A DNA stretch of 64,000 nucleotides from Butyricicoccus_A sp963601915 (GCA_963601915.1 CAVCGL010000005.1:1-64000), one strand, 5' to 3'; numbered from the stretch's first letter, positions 42,633-51,925 are shown. Made by a program: numbers and translations. The notes: generated by a model from the sequence alone, not told the origin.

Positions 42633-43145
42633 ATGCATCGCATTCGCATTACGCCGGAGGCAGAGATCGAACAGTTTGAGCAGGTCGCCGAGCTGATTAC
42701 GCGCTGCGCACAAAAGGCATTGGAGACCGAAGGCGCACCGGAAAACAGCTTTGTGGATGTCACGATTGTGGATAACGAGACCATTCGCACGCTCAATCGA
42801 GAGAACCGCGGAAAAGACGCCGTGACCGATGTGCTGTCTTTTCCGATGCTGGAATTTTACAACGGCGAATGGCCGGAAGATGTGGAACTGGAGCGCGATC
42901 CGGGAGATCATTCGCTGTTTTTGGGCGATATGATTCTCAATTATGACCGCGCTGTGGAGCAGGCAAAGGAATACGGCCATTCGACCGAACGGGAATGCGG
43001 CTTTTTGACCGTACACTCCATGATGCACCTGCTCGGCTACGATCATGAACGAAGCGAGGAGGAACGGCAGCTTCAGCGCAGGCATGAAGAGGCGGTGCTG
43101 GAATCGCTGGGGCTGCGCCGCGATACCGATCAGTTTGAAAAGTAA
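42633..43145 (+). CDS. ybeY: Endoribonuclease YbeY
   Basis: 170 residues. The metal-binding motif HSMMHLLGYDH (three His) is intact, preceded by VTDVLSFPM, the other conserved segment. YbeY is a zinc-dependent single-strand endoribonuclease for 16S rRNA 3' maturation and ribosome quality control. The ATG at 42633 is used because MHRIRITPEAE begins the family fold; the open frame to 42516 lies within phoH. In Bacillus dgkA and cdd lie between ybeY and era; here era follows directly. Confidence 0.95.
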   Translation: MHRIRITPEAEIEQFEQVAELITRCAQKALETEGAPENSFVDVTIVDNETIRTLNRENRGKDAVTDVLSFPMLEFYNGEWPEDVELERDPGDHSLFLGDMILNYDRAVEQAKEYGHSTERECGFLTVHSMMHLLGYDHERSEEERQLQRRHEEAVLESLGLRRDTDQFEK

Positions 43146-43168
43146 GTGGAACGAGAAGGAGAACTAGC

Positions 43169-44062
43169 ATGAGTGTAAAAAAGAGTGCCATTATTTCCAT
43201 CGTGGGTAAGCCGAATGTCGGAAAATCGACGCTGCTCAATCGGTTGGTTGGCACAAAGATTGCCATTGTATCCAATAAGCCGCAGACAACGCGCACGCGC
43301 ATTACCGGCGTTGTGACCAAGGGAGACTGTCAGTTTGTCTTTCAGGATACACCGGGTCTGCATAAGCCGCGTTCCCGTCTGGGCGATTACATGGTAAAAG
43401 TCGTCAATGATACCGTGACAGATGTAGATATTGCTGCGATGGTCGTCGATCCGGTGCCGCACATCGGACCGGCAGAGCAGGAGCTGATGGAGCGCATGAC
43501 GCAGTATCATATGCCGTCTGTCCTCGTTATCAACAAAATTGATACGGTGAAAAATGAGGATTTGCTCGCGGTCATCGCGGCATATTCGGAGGCGCACAAG
43601 TGGGATGCGGTTGTTCCGCTGTCGGCAAAGACCGGTGAAAACTGCGAGATTCTGTTTGAAGAATTCGCCAAATTTGCCATTGAAGGCCCGCAGTTGTTCC
43701 CGGACGATATGCTGTGCGATCAGCCGGAGCGTCAGCTTGTCGCGGAAATTGTCCGAGAAAAGATGCTGCGCAATTTGGAGCGCGAGGTGCCGCACGGCAC
43801 CGCTGTTGCCGTCGAGCAGATGCATGAGCGTGACGATGGTCTGATGAATATCGCCGCGACGATTTACTGTGAGAAAAAGAGCCATAAGGGCATTATCATC
43901 GGAAAAAATGGCACGATGCTGCGCAAAATCGGCGCAGAAGCGCGAAAGGATATGGAGGAGCTGCTCGATACCCGTGTCTATTTGCAGCTGTGGGTCAAGG
44001 TCAAGGAAGGTTGGCGCAACAATCAGTATCAGATGCGCAACTTTGGCTATGAAAACGAGTAA
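43169..44062 (+). CDS. era: GTPase Era
   Basis: 297 residues. G1 GKPNVGKST, G3 DTPG, G4 NKID and G5 SAKT are present, followed by the type II KH domain with GIIIGKNGTMLRKIG. Era binds the 3' end of 16S rRNA and helps assemble the 30S subunit. An AGAAGGAG site precedes the ATG. It lies three bases before recO, the normal order. Confidence 0.97.
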   Translation: MSVKKSAIISIVGKPNVGKSTLLNRLVGTKIAIVSNKPQTTRTRITGVVTKGDCQFVFQDTPGLHKPRSRLGDYMVKVVNDTVTDVDIAAMVVDPVPHIGPAEQELMERMTQYHMPSVLVINKIDTVKNEDLLAVIAAYSEAHKWDAVVPLSAKTGENCEILFEEFAKFAIEGPQLFPDDMLCDQPERQLVAEIVREKMLRNLEREVPHGTAVAVEQMHERDDGLMNIAATIYCEKKSHKGIIIGKNGTMLRKIGAEARKDMEELLDTRVYLQLWVKVKEGWRNNQYQMRNFGYENE

Positions 44063-44065
44063 CAC

Positions 44066-44830
44066 ATGGCACAGCAGCATATCACGGTCAGAGGGCTGGT
44101 AATCCGACAGACGGACTTTGGAGACCATGACCGGTATATCACGCTTTTGACCGAAGAATTGGGCAAGATTGAAGTGCTGTGCCGCGGCATCCGGCGCAAA
44201 CGCGGACGCTTGGTGACAGCGACTTCTCTGTTTCAGTACAGCGAATTCACCTTGTTTGCGGGCAGACAATACCAGCTCAATGATGCTGTTATAGATACCG
44301 CGTTTTGGAGCGGTATCACGAGCAATATTGAGTACTATGCGCTGTGCTGCTATTTTGCTGATTTGGCGAATATCGCATCGGTCGAGGAGCAGACAACGCA
44401 GCAGATTTTGCGGCTGTTTTTGCGGGCGCTGTATGCGCTGGATCGACAGAGTCGCCAAGTGCAGGCGGTCAAGGCGGCGTTTGAGCTGCGGCTCGCCTGT
44501 CTGCTCGGCTTTCAGCCGGAGCTGAACGGCTGCGGCGCATGCGGCGAGACCGAATGCAGCAATTGGTCGTTTTTGCTCGAGAATGGCGCACTGATTTGTG
44601 ACGGCTGCCGAAAGCGTGTCGGCGGCACGTATTTTTCCGTGTCAGAGGGCGTGCTGCACGCGCTGCGGTATATCGCGTATTGTCCGGATAAAAAAGAGTT
44701 TTCCTTCGCTGTCAGCGAGCAGACCGCCAAGCAGCTCGGCACGATTTGTGAAAGATATTTGCTGTATCATATGGATGTGCAGTGTCAAGAGACATTGGGC
44801 TTTTATCATTCTCTGTTTGATATGACGTGA
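44066..44830 (+). CDS. recO: DNA repair protein RecO
   Basis: 254 residues. The N-terminal OB-fold (TVRGLVIRQTDFGDHDRYITLLTE) and a four-Cys zinc module (CGACGETECS and CDGC near residues 155-180) are clear. RecO loads RecA onto SSB-coated gaps together with RecR. It completes the phoH-ybeY-era-recO run. Confidence 0.94.
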   Translation: MAQQHITVRGLVIRQTDFGDHDRYITLLTEELGKIEVLCRGIRRKRGRLVTATSLFQYSEFTLFAGRQYQLNDAVIDTAFWSGITSNIEYYALCCYFADLANIASVEEQTTQQILRLFLRALYALDRQSRQVQAVKAAFELRLACLLGFQPELNGCGACGETECSNWSFLLENGALICDGCRKRVGGTYFSVSEGVLHALRYIAYCPDKKEFSFAVSEQTAKQLGTICERYLLYHMDVQCQETLGFYHSLFDMT

Positions 44831-44842
44831 GGAGGGATGGTT

Positions 44843-45313
44843 ATGCGCACGAGGCGGCATACTGTATTAGAAGTTGTTGCGTGGCTGTTGCTGCTGGCAA
44901 GCTATGGTATTGCCATATACGGCATGCGGCATTTGCCGGACACTATCGCAACACATTTTGCGGTGGATGGCACACCGGATGGATATGGATCTCCCGGCTC
45001 GCTGCTCATTCTCCCGATTATCATCACGATTGCGTCCGGTATCGTCAGTTTAGTCGCGCATTTCGTGCCGGTAGATATGCTCAATATACCGTTTGAGATG
45101 AATAAGAAAAACGAAGAGCAGGTCTATCAAACCGTCATAACCATGCTGCATGTATTGCAGATAGAAATCGGTGCGTATACGCTGTACATGACAATTATGA
45201 GCTATCGGCAGGACGGACGGTATGCGATAGCGAGCTTGGTCATCTTTTTGGCGGCACTCGCTGTGACGACGATCGGCGCGACGGTGCGGGCGTATCACAT
45301 CAATCAACAATAA
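44843..45313 (+). CDS. DUF1648 domain membrane protein
   Basis: 156 residues with four membrane segments. The first loop MRHLPDTIATHFAVDGTPDGYGS is the DUF1648 signature, found in SdpI-type immunity proteins and other small membrane proteins. No role can be assigned here. The ATG at 44843 lies seven bases after GAGGAGG, so it is preferred over the ATG at 44837. It is squeezed between recO and mutS2 and may be co-transcribed with both. Confidence 0.8.
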   Translation: MRTRRHTVLEVVAWLLLLASYGIAIYGMRHLPDTIATHFAVDGTPDGYGSPGSLLILPIIITIASGIVSLVAHFVPVDMLNIPFEMNKKNEEQVYQTVITMLHVLQIEIGAYTLYMTIMSYRQDGRYAIASLVIFLAALAVTTIGATVRAYHINQQ

Positions 45314-45355
45314 TTACATAGAAATAGAATATTTTTAGGAGCTTTGACAAGAAAA

Positions 45356-47755
45356 ATGAGTAAACTTTCTGAAAAAAGTCTGAAAATACTGGAATATTAT
45401 ACGATTCTCGATCAGCTGGCAGACAAGTGTGTCAGCCGAAAGGCAAAGCAGGCGGCAAAGAATCTGCGCCCGCTGCACGACATCGAGGATGTACAGGAGT
45501 TGCTGACGCAGACCGATGACGCAAAGCGTCTGCTCATGACCGGCGGCACACCGGCGTTTGGCGGCATCCGTGAGGTGTCTGCGGCGCTCAACCGCTCAAA
45601 GATGGGCGGCATTCTGTCCACGCGCGAATTGCTGGACATTGCATCGCTGCTGCACGCGGCCAATCAGGTGCGCAAGTACGGCAACGAGCAGCAGGACAAC
45701 GGCGTGCACACGTCGTTGGACACGATGTTTGCGCGCATCAACAGCAACCGCTATCTGGAGGAAAAAATCAATCGCGCCATTATCAGCGAAGAGGAAATTG
45801 CTGATGCGGCATCGTCGGAGCTGGCCAATATTCGCCGCCAGATTCGACAGCAGAATGTCCATGTGCGCGAGACGCTGAATCATTATGTTTCCTCTGCCAC
45901 GTATTCCAAATACTTACAGGAGACCATTATCACGCAGCGCGACGGCAGATATGTTATTCCGGTCAAGAGCGAGCACAAGGGCGATGTGCCGGGCATGGTG
46001 CATGATATTTCGTCCTCTGGCGCCACGCTGTTTATTGAGCCGACACAGGTTGTCAATGCAAACAACCAGATTAAGATTTTGCAGGGCAAGGAAAAAGTGG
46101 AAATCGAGCGCATTCTCGCAGAGCTGACGGCGGATGTCGAAGGATTTTCCGATGCCATCGCGGCGGACTATGATGTGCTGTGCAAGCTGGACTTTATCTT
46201 TGCCAAGGCAAATTACTCGTTCCAGCTCAATGCTTGTTCGCCAAAGCTGAGCGAAAAGACACAGGTACAGCTGATTCAGGCGCGGCATCCGCTGCTCGAC
46301 CAGAAGAAGGCAGTGGCAATTGATATTGCCCTTGGCTGTGACTACGATACACTGGTTATCACAGGCCCGAATACCGGCGGTAAGACGGTCAGCCTGAAAA
46401 CGTTGGGTCTGCTCAGCTTGATGGCGGCATCCGGTCTGCACATTCCGGCAAATGAACAGAGTGAAGTATGCCTGTTCCAGAATATTTATGCGGATATTGG
46501 CGATGAGCAGAGCATTGAGCAGTCGCTGTCTACGTTCTCTGCACACATGAAGAACACAGTATCTATCATGGAAAAGTGCGGTCCGGACGATTTGATTTTG
46601 TTCGATGAGCTGGGTGCGGGCACAGATCCGGAAGAGGGCGCAGCACTGGCTGTGGCGATTATCGAATACGGCAGAAAAATGGGCTCGCTGGTTGCGGCGA
46701 CCACGCACTATTCTGAACTGAAGGTCTTTGCGCTGACGACAGACGGCGTGGAAAACGCTTCGTGTGAATTTGACGTCAGAACGCTCCAGCCGACCTATCG
46801 TCTGCTGACCGGTGTGCCGGGCAAATCCAATGCGTTTGCCATTTCCAAGCGCTTGGGCTTGCAGCCTGCGATTATTGAACAGGCAAAGAAGCAGATTTCT
46901 GAGGAAAATGTCCGCTTTGAGGATGTTTTGGGCAGACTGGAAAAGGAACGGCATCAGCTGCAAAAGCAGCGTGAGGACGCAGATCGACTGCGCCGCACGG
47001 CTCAGTCGGAAAAGGACAAGGCGGTCACGATGAAGGGACGCGCCGAGGACGAAACCGATGCGATTCTTGAAAAGGCACGCGAGCAGGCGGCGCGCATTTT
47101 GCGTGATGCACGCATGGCATCGGATACTGTCTTTGCCCAGCTGGACGAGATGAAAAAGCAGGCGAATGCCAATGCGGCGGATCAGAATTTGGCTGCGGCT
47201 CGTGCCGCGCTGCGCAGTACGCTGGGACAGGCGGAAAAGAAAGCGGGACGCCGCGAGAAAAAGACCGTGGAAGCGGACAGCATTCGTCCGCTCAAGGCCG
47301 GTGATACGGTATATCTGCTCAACGTCGGTGTACAGGGCACGGTGCTCAAGCCGGAGGACAAGGACGGCATGGTATACGTGCAGGCGGGCATTTTGAAGGT
47401 CAATGTGCCGATTAACGAGCTGCGTGTGGAGCAGCCCAAGAAAAAGCCGCAGCCCAAAACGCGCAAAGCGTATCGGACGGCGGGCGCATCGCCGGAGGTA
47501 CGTCGCTCGGCGGCAAAGAGTGAGCTGGATGTTCGCGGCATGATGGTCGAAGAGGCACTGATGGAGGTTGACCGCTACATTTCCGACTGCCTGATGGCGC
47601 GCCTGGATGTTGTGACGATTATTCACGGCAAGGGCACCGGCGCTCTGCGCACAGCGATTCAGGATCACTTGCGGCATGACAAACACGTGAAGTCCATTCG
47701 CAATGGCCGATACGGCGAGGGCGATATGGGCGTAACAATTCTGGAATTGAAATAA
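45356..47755 (+). CDS. mutS2: Endonuclease MutS2
   Basis: 799 residues, the expected size. The MutS core and ATPase (Walker A GPNTGGKTVSLKT, Walker B DDLILFDELGAGTDPEEGAAL) are followed by a long coiled coil (about 510-620), a KOW-like segment and a C-terminal Smr nuclease domain (ELDVRGMMVEEAL, IHGKGTGALR). MutS2 acts in ribosome collision rescue and in suppression of recombination. The ATG at 45356 gives the usual MSKLSEKSLKILEY start; an in-frame TTG at 45344 lies too close to the AGGAG. Confidence 0.95.
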   Translation: MSKLSEKSLKILEYYTILDQLADKCVSRKAKQAAKNLRPLHDIEDVQELLTQTDDAKRLLMTGGTPAFGGIREVSAALNRSKMGGILSTRELLDIASLLHAANQVRKYGNEQQDNGVHTSLDTMFARINSNRYLEEKINRAIISEEEIADAASSELANIRRQIRQQNVHVRETLNHYVSSATYSKYLQETIITQRDGRYVIPVKSEHKGDVPGMVHDISSSGATLFIEPTQVVNANNQIKILQGKEKVEIERILAELTADVEGFSDAIAADYDVLCKLDFIFAKANYSFQLNACSPKLSEKTQVQLIQARHPLLDQKKAVAIDIALGCDYDTLVITGPNTGGKTVSLKTLGLLSLMAASGLHIPANEQSEVCLFQNIYADIGDEQSIEQSLSTFSAHMKNTVSIMEKCGPDDLILFDELGAGTDPEEGAALAVAIIEYGRKMGSLVAATTHYSELKVFALTTDGVENASCEFDVRTLQPTYRLLTGVPGKSNAFAISKRLGLQPAIIEQAKKQISEENVRFEDVLGRLEKERHQLQKQREDADRLRRTAQSEKDKAVTMKGRAEDETDAILEKAREQAARILRDARMASDTVFAQLDEMKKQANANAADQNLAAARAALRSTLGQAEKKAGRREKKTVEADSIRPLKAGDTVYLLNVGVQGTVLKPEDKDGMVYVQAGILKVNVPINELRVEQPKKKPQPKTRKAYRTAGASPEVRRSAAKSELDVRGMMVEEALMEVDRYISDCLMARLDVVTIIHGKGTGALRTAIQDHLRHDKHVKSIRNGRYGEGDMGVTILELK

Positions 47756-47888
47756 AACCTAACAAAACACGAAAAATAGGGCATAAAAAACGTCAATATG
47801 TTGAGAACGCCGGTGTTGCAATTTGCGGTATTTGAAAATCCTTTACAAATTTTCGATCGAAAATGCTCTCTTTTGTTACAAAAACATA

Positions 47889-47917
47889 TTGACGAAATCG
47901 GAAAAAACAGGTATGCT
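47889..47917 (+). promoter_or_regulatory. Promoter of the HPr-like gene
   Basis: TTGACG (47889-47894), 17-base spacer and TATGCT (47912-47917), leaving a leader of about 90 bases before the ATG at 48015. Confidence 0.65.
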
Positions 47918-48014
47918 ATAAATAATAATATATGATTCAGGAAAAAGAATCTGCATATTCATGTATTGTGTTGTATAGGTTTAGTTTAATTTTGTTTATA
48001 GGAGCGATGTTGAA

Positions 48015-48293
48015 ATGTTTTCACAGGAAGTTCAGGTAACAAACCAGGTTGGACTGTATGCACGTCCGGCTACATTCTTCATTCAGTGTGCAAATGGCTT
48101 TAAGAGCACCATTCTGGTTGAAAAGGAAGAGCGCAGAGTCAATGCAAAGTCTCTGCTGGGCATTCTGTCTTTGGGCATCACCAAGGGCACGACAATCACG
48201 CTGATCGCAGACGGTGTTGACGAAGTTGAGGCTGTCAACGCACTGACCGATCTGATTCAGTCCAATTTCAGCGATTCGAACTTCAGCGACTGA
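48015..48293 (+). CDS. HPr-like protein lacking the phosphorylatable His15 (Crh-like)
   Basis: 92 residues with the HPr fold. The active-site loop reads NQVGLYARPAT, with Tyr at position 15 (codon TAT) instead of the His that accepts phosphate from PEP-enzyme I. The regulatory Ser46 is kept in RRVNAKSLLGIL. Bacillus Crh likewise has lost His15 (Gln there) and serves only in catabolite control through HPrK and CcpA; a similar role is inferred here. No ptsI follows: the gene is monocistronic, with its own promoter and terminator. A second, true HPr elsewhere in the genome would be expected. Confidence 0.88.
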   Translation: MFSQEVQVTNQVGLYARPATFFIQCANGFKSTILVEKEERRVNAKSLLGILSLGITKGTTITLIADGVDEVEAVNALTDLIQSNFSDSNFSD

Positions 48294-48317
48294 TTTCAAC
48301 CCTACGAATGAACAGAG

Positions 48318-48346
48318 GACACCGCTGGTTTGCGGTGTCTTTTTTT
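48318..48346 (+). terminator. Terminator of the HPr-like gene
   Basis: Stem GACACCGC/GCGGTGTC followed by seven T. Confidence 0.9.
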
Positions 48347-48374
48347 CGTAACTTTTTCGGAAGGAGACATGGAG

Positions 48375-50213
48375 ATGAACCGCGAAGAACTGCATCAAAA
48401 GGTACTGACACTCCCGAAGGAACCTGGCGTGTATATCATGAAAAACCGGCACGATCAGGTGATTTACGTCGGCAAGGCGAAGGTGCTCAAAAATCGTGTT
48501 TCGCAGTATTTCCAAAATGAAGCGAAACATACACCAAAAACGCGAAAAATGGTGGAAAATATCTATAATTTTGACATTATCGTGTGTTCTTCCGAATTTG
48601 AAGCGCTGGTTTTGGAAAATCAGATGATTAAAAAATACCAGCCAAAGTATAACATTCTTCTCAAAGACGATAAGGGCTATCCGTTTATTCGCATCTCGAC
48701 AGATGAGCCATATCCGGAGTTTCAGGTCGTGGGAAAGACGAAAGCGGACACGGCACGGTATTTGGGGCCGTATGCCGGACGCGGCGCGGCCTTTCAGGCG
48801 ATTGATACCGTGAGCCGTGCTCTTGGCCTGCGTGACTGTCATCGCGTGCTGCCGCGCGATATTGGCAAGCGGAGACCGTGTCTGAATGCACAGATGGGAC
48901 GGTGCTGTGCGCCGTGTGCGGGCAAGGTGTCGCAGGACGAATATGCGCAGCGTGTCGCACAGGCCATTCGCGTATTGGAAGGCGATTATGAAGCGCTGGC
49001 GGCACAGCTGGAACGCGAGATGCTGCAGGCGGCAGAGGAAGAACGCTTTGAGCAGGCAGCACAGCTGCGTGACCGAATGCGAGCGATCCAGCGCGCCGGG
49101 CAGCATCAGATGGTTGTGGCGAGCGGCTTTTCGGACATGGACATTTTGGCATTTGTGCAGGGAGAGACCAAGGGATGTCTGGTTGTTTTGCATTATATCG
49201 CGGGCAATTTGTACGACAAAGAATATACCATGCTGGATGGTACCTCGGAGGAAGACGGCGCAGAACTGCTGGGCAGTTATCTCAAGCAGTATTACGCGAT
49301 GCGAGGTGCTGTGCCGAGCTTGGTGCTCATCTCCGAACCGATAGAGGATATGGAGGCAGTCAGCGAGTTCCTGCGCACAACGGCAGGGAAAAAGGTGACG
49401 GTATCCGTGCCGCAGCGCGGCAAACGACGAGAATTGATGGATCTGGCGCGAAAGAATGCGCGGGAGGAAATCGTTCGCTCGGAGACTACCGGTCAGCGCA
49501 GACAAAAATCCTTGGAGCTGTTTGGCAGCATGATGGGACTGGAACAGACGCCGACAACGTTTGAAGCGTATGATATTTCCAATCTGGCGGGAACCAACAC
49601 GGTCGGTTCGATGATTGTGTTTGAAAACGGACAGCCCAAACGCAGCCGGTATCGCCGGTTTCGTATTGAATCGGTGGCAGACGGGCAGGATGATTACAAG
49701 GCGATGGAAGAAATGCTGACGCGGCGTATGCAGCGCTGGAAGGACGGCGATGAGAAGTTTTCACCGCTGCCCAGCGTGTTTATGATAGACGGCGGATTGG
49801 GACATGTGCGCGTGGCAAAGGGCGTGCTGGATCGGTTTTCCTGCGACACGCCGGTCTTTGGCATGGTCAAGGACGATCACCATCGAACGCGCGGGTTGGT
49901 TGCCCCGGACGGACGGGAATTCAGCATTGCGACGACACCGGCGGTCTTTGCACTGGTCGGGCGGATGCAGGAGGAAGTACACCGGTTTGCCATCACATAT
50001 CAGCGAACCCTGCGGCAGTCGCAGGCGGTGCGCTCGCAGTTGGATCAAATTCCGGGCATTGGAGAAAAACGCCGCACAGCACTGCTGCAAACGTTTAAGA
50101 GCCTCAAGCGTATCCGAGAGGCATCGGTAGACGAACTGGAAGCGGCTGTTCCTCATGCGGCGGCACAGGCAGTCTATGACTATTTTCACAAGAAACAGGA
50201 GGAGCAGACATGA
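48375..50213 (+). CDS. uvrC: UvrABC system protein C
   Basis: 612 residues. The N-terminal GIY-YIG nuclease domain (PGVYIMKNRHDQVIYVGKAK), a zinc-type Cys cluster (RRPCLNAQMGRCCAPC), the UVR motif near residue 215, the RNase H-like domain (AYDISNLAGTNTVGSMI, MIDGGLGHV) and the C-terminal helix-hairpin-helix (IPGIGEKRRTALL) are in order. UvrC makes both incisions in nucleotide excision repair. The ATG at 48375 has correct spacing to AAGGAG; one at 48369 is too close. It overlaps rsmD by four bases. Confidence 0.97.
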   Translation: MNREELHQKVLTLPKEPGVYIMKNRHDQVIYVGKAKVLKNRVSQYFQNEAKHTPKTRKMVENIYNFDIIVCSSEFEALVLENQMIKKYQPKYNILLKDDKGYPFIRISTDEPYPEFQVVGKTKADTARYLGPYAGRGAAFQAIDTVSRALGLRDCHRVLPRDIGKRRPCLNAQMGRCCAPCAGKVSQDEYAQRVAQAIRVLEGDYEALAAQLEREMLQAAEEERFEQAAQLRDRMRAIQRAGQHQMVVASGFSDMDILAFVQGETKGCLVVLHYIAGNLYDKEYTMLDGTSEEDGAELLGSYLKQYYAMRGAVPSLVLISEPIEDMEAVSEFLRTTAGKKVTVSVPQRGKRRELMDLARKNAREEIVRSETTGQRRQKSLELFGSMMGLEQTPTTFEAYDISNLAGTNTVGSMIVFENGQPKRSRYRRFRIESVADGQDDYKAMEEMLTRRMQRWKDGDEKFSPLPSVFMIDGGLGHVRVAKGVLDRFSCDTPVFGMVKDDHHRTRGLVAPDGREFSIATTPAVFALVGRMQEEVHRFAITYQRTLRQSQAVRSQLDQIPGIGEKRRTALLQTFKSLKRIREASVDELEAAVPHAAAQAVYDYFHKKQEEQT

Positions 50214-50764
50214 GAGTCATCAGTGGAAGCGCGCGCGGCAGAATTTTGGACGCTGTGCCGGGAAAAAATACCCGTCCGACGACGGATAAAGTCAAAGAAT
50301 CCGTGTTTAATATTTTGCAGTTTCGATTGTACGATGCTGCGATGCTGGATCTGTTTGCCGGAACCGGACAGATGGGCATCGAAGCGCTGAGCCGTGGCGC
50401 CAAGCACGCGGTATTTGTCGATCAGGCACCGAAGGCAATCGGTGTCATCAAAAAGAATCTCGCGGCTGCCCGCGTGGAAGACCGCGCGGAGGTTCTGCAC
50501 ATGACGTATCAGCAGGCACTGCAGCGTCTTTCGGGCAGGCAGTTTGATGTTCTGTTTCTCGATCCGCCGTATGGCGGCGAGTTGTTAAATTCTGCGCTGA
50601 AAGCTGTAGAATCGTTTGACATCCTGTCGCCGGATGGTATAATAATATGTGAAAGTTCCGTGGAAGATAGCGTCAGGTGCCCAGAATCCTTTGCTGTGCA
50701 GAAAACTTATCAATACGGCACGATCTGCCTGACGGCAATGTGCCGGAAGGAAGAAAACAGCTAA
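50210..50764 (+). CDS. rsmD: 16S rRNA (guanine966-N2)-methyltransferase RsmD
   Basis: 184 residues. The SAM-binding motif DLFAGTGQMGIEALSRGA and the catalytic DPPYGG are clear, and the N-terminal VISGSARGRIL and TRPTTDKVKESVFNIL segments are specific for RsmD. It methylates G966 in 16S rRNA. Its ATG overlaps the uvrC stop (ATGA), and coaD follows after 33 bases, the common rsmD-coaD order. Confidence 0.96.
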   Translation: MRVISGSARGRILDAVPGKNTRPTTDKVKESVFNILQFRLYDAAMLDLFAGTGQMGIEALSRGAKHAVFVDQAPKAIGVIKKNLAAARVEDRAEVLHMTYQQALQRLSGRQFDVLFLDPPYGGELLNSALKAVESFDILSPDGIIICESSVEDSVRCPESFAVQKTYQYGTICLTAMCRKEENS

Positions 50765-50797
50765 GGCACTCCGCAGGAGCAGCCGGAAAGGACACGT

Positions 50798-51286
50798 ATG
50801 AGAATCGGGGTATACCCTGGCAGCTTTGATCCTGCCACGCTCGGACACTTGGATATTATTCAACGCGCATCCAAATTATTTGACAAGCTCATTGTTGCGG
50901 CGATGATAAACGGAGAGAAAACTTCCGCCTTCACCATGGAGGAAAAGGTCGATTTTCTCAAGCGCATGACGGCAGATCTGCCCAATGTAGAGGTGGATAG
51001 CTTCAGCGGTCTGCTCGCAGATTATGTGCGTGAGAAAAACGCCTGCGCGATTGTCAAAGGACTGCGTGCGGTGTCTGATTTTGAATACGAATTTCAGATG
51101 GCACTTGCCAATAAAAAGCTGAATCCAGAGCTGGATACGGTCTTTCTCATGACCGACCAGAAATATCTGTTTCTCAGCTCCACGATTGTGCGTGATATTG
51201 CCCGCCACGGCGGCGATATTAGCGAGTTTGTCTCGGAAGAGGTTCGAGAGGACATTTTGAAAAAGCTCGACCGCACGCATCAGTAA
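50798..51286 (+). CDS. coaD: Phosphopantetheine adenylyltransferase
   Basis: 162 residues. It adenylates 4'-phosphopantetheine to dephospho-CoA, the penultimate CoA step. The nucleotidyltransferase motifs GSFDPATLGHLDI (TxGH) and LSSTIVRDIARHGG (ISSTxVR type) are present, with KGLRAVSDFEYEFQMA between. The usual length is about 160. It follows rsmD and precedes a coiled-coil gene by 56 bases. Confidence 0.97.
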   Translation: MRIGVYPGSFDPATLGHLDIIQRASKLFDKLIVAAMINGEKTSAFTMEEKVDFLKRMTADLPNVEVDSFSGLLADYVREKNACAIVKGLRAVSDFEYEFQMALANKKLNPELDTVFLMTDQKYLFLSSTIVRDIARHGGDISEFVSEEVREDILKKLDRTHQ

Positions 51287-51342
51287 CAGAAGATCATCAC
51301 GATAAAGCAAAGATAGAAAGACAAGCAGATGGAGGGACACGC

Positions 51343-51804
51343 ATGGTAGCTGTTTTGGAAGAACTCATCAATTCGCTCTATGATATGATTCAGGAAGCGC
51401 GCAGCGTTCCGCTGAGTGCAGACAAATGTATGATCGATCAGGAAAAGGCACTCGACATTCTCGACGAAATCCGTTCGAATATGCCGAAGGATTTGGAGAT
51501 GGCGCGGGCACTCGTAGAGAAGCGCAACGAGATGGTTGAGGCGAGCAAGAAGGAAGCAGAAGACCTGCGCCGCAAGGCAGAGGAGTACGTTCGCAAGACG
51601 GTAAATGAAAGTGCCATGATTGCAGAGGCACAGCGTCAGGCGGACGAGATCGTTGCCAACGCAGAAAAGCAGGCAGCGCAGATTCGCGCAACCGTCAATT
51701 CGTACTGCACGGAAAAGCTCAATGCCACCGAAACCTGTGCCGCACAGTCGTTGGAAGAAATTCGCAAGTGCCGCGCACAGTTCGAGCAGGTAAGCCCGAA
51801 GTAA
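51343..51804 (+). CDS. Conserved coiled-coil protein of unknown function
   Basis: 153 residues, mostly alpha-helical. A central stretch (about 60-125) is highly charged with heptad-like Ala/Glu/Lys/Arg content (EASKKEAEDLRRKAEEYV, AEAQRQADEIVANAEKQAAQ), resembling the stalk of ATP synthase subunit b or DivIVA-like coils, but no membrane segment is seen. Proteins of this kind often sit after coaD in Clostridia; their role is unknown. GGAGG lies near the start ATG. Co-transcription with rsmD-coaD is likely. Confidence 0.75.
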   Translation: MVAVLEELINSLYDMIQEARSVPLSADKCMIDQEKALDILDEIRSNMPKDLEMARALVEKRNEMVEASKKEAEDLRRKAEEYVRKTVNESAMIAEAQRQADEIVANAEKQAAQIRATVNSYCTEKLNATETCAAQSLEEIRKCRAQFEQVSPK

Positions 51805-51830
51805 CAGCAAAAATCCAATATAGGTCACGA

Positions 51831-51868
51831 GCAGAAAGCGGAGATCAGTCTCTGTTTTCTGCTTTTTT
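51831..51868 (+). terminator. Terminator of the uvrC-rsmD-coaD run
   Basis: Stem GCAGAAA...GGAGA with TCTC...TTTTCTGC (bulged) followed by six T. Confidence 0.75.
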
Positions 51869-51925
51869 CTTCGCCTAGGCGAAGAAGTTTGTTTGAACTT
51901 CCGAACAAACGTTCGAAAGTTCAAA
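51867..51925. repeat. Perfect 20-bp palindrome and adjacent inverted repeat upstream of mraZ
   Basis: TTCTTCGCCTAGGCGAAGAA at 51867-51886 is a perfect palindrome. Five bases on, 51892-51906 and 51911-51925 form a 15-bp inverted repeat with one mismatch and an AAAC loop. They lie between the terminator and the mraZ promoter. Either operators or extra terminator stems are possible. Confidence 0.6.

Noticed and set aside
40130..44830. Missing yqfF, dgkA and cdd as a sign of gene loss by transfer
   Set aside because: Many Clostridia lack these in the run; gene order otherwise is normal, so no special event is needed.
45914..47686. 590-residue minus-strand frame opposite mutS2
   Set aside because: It lies entirely antisense to a strong gene; long antisense frames recur here (also 17203-18633, 22708-24234, 24174-25799, 56399-58282) because codon bias leaves few antisense stops.
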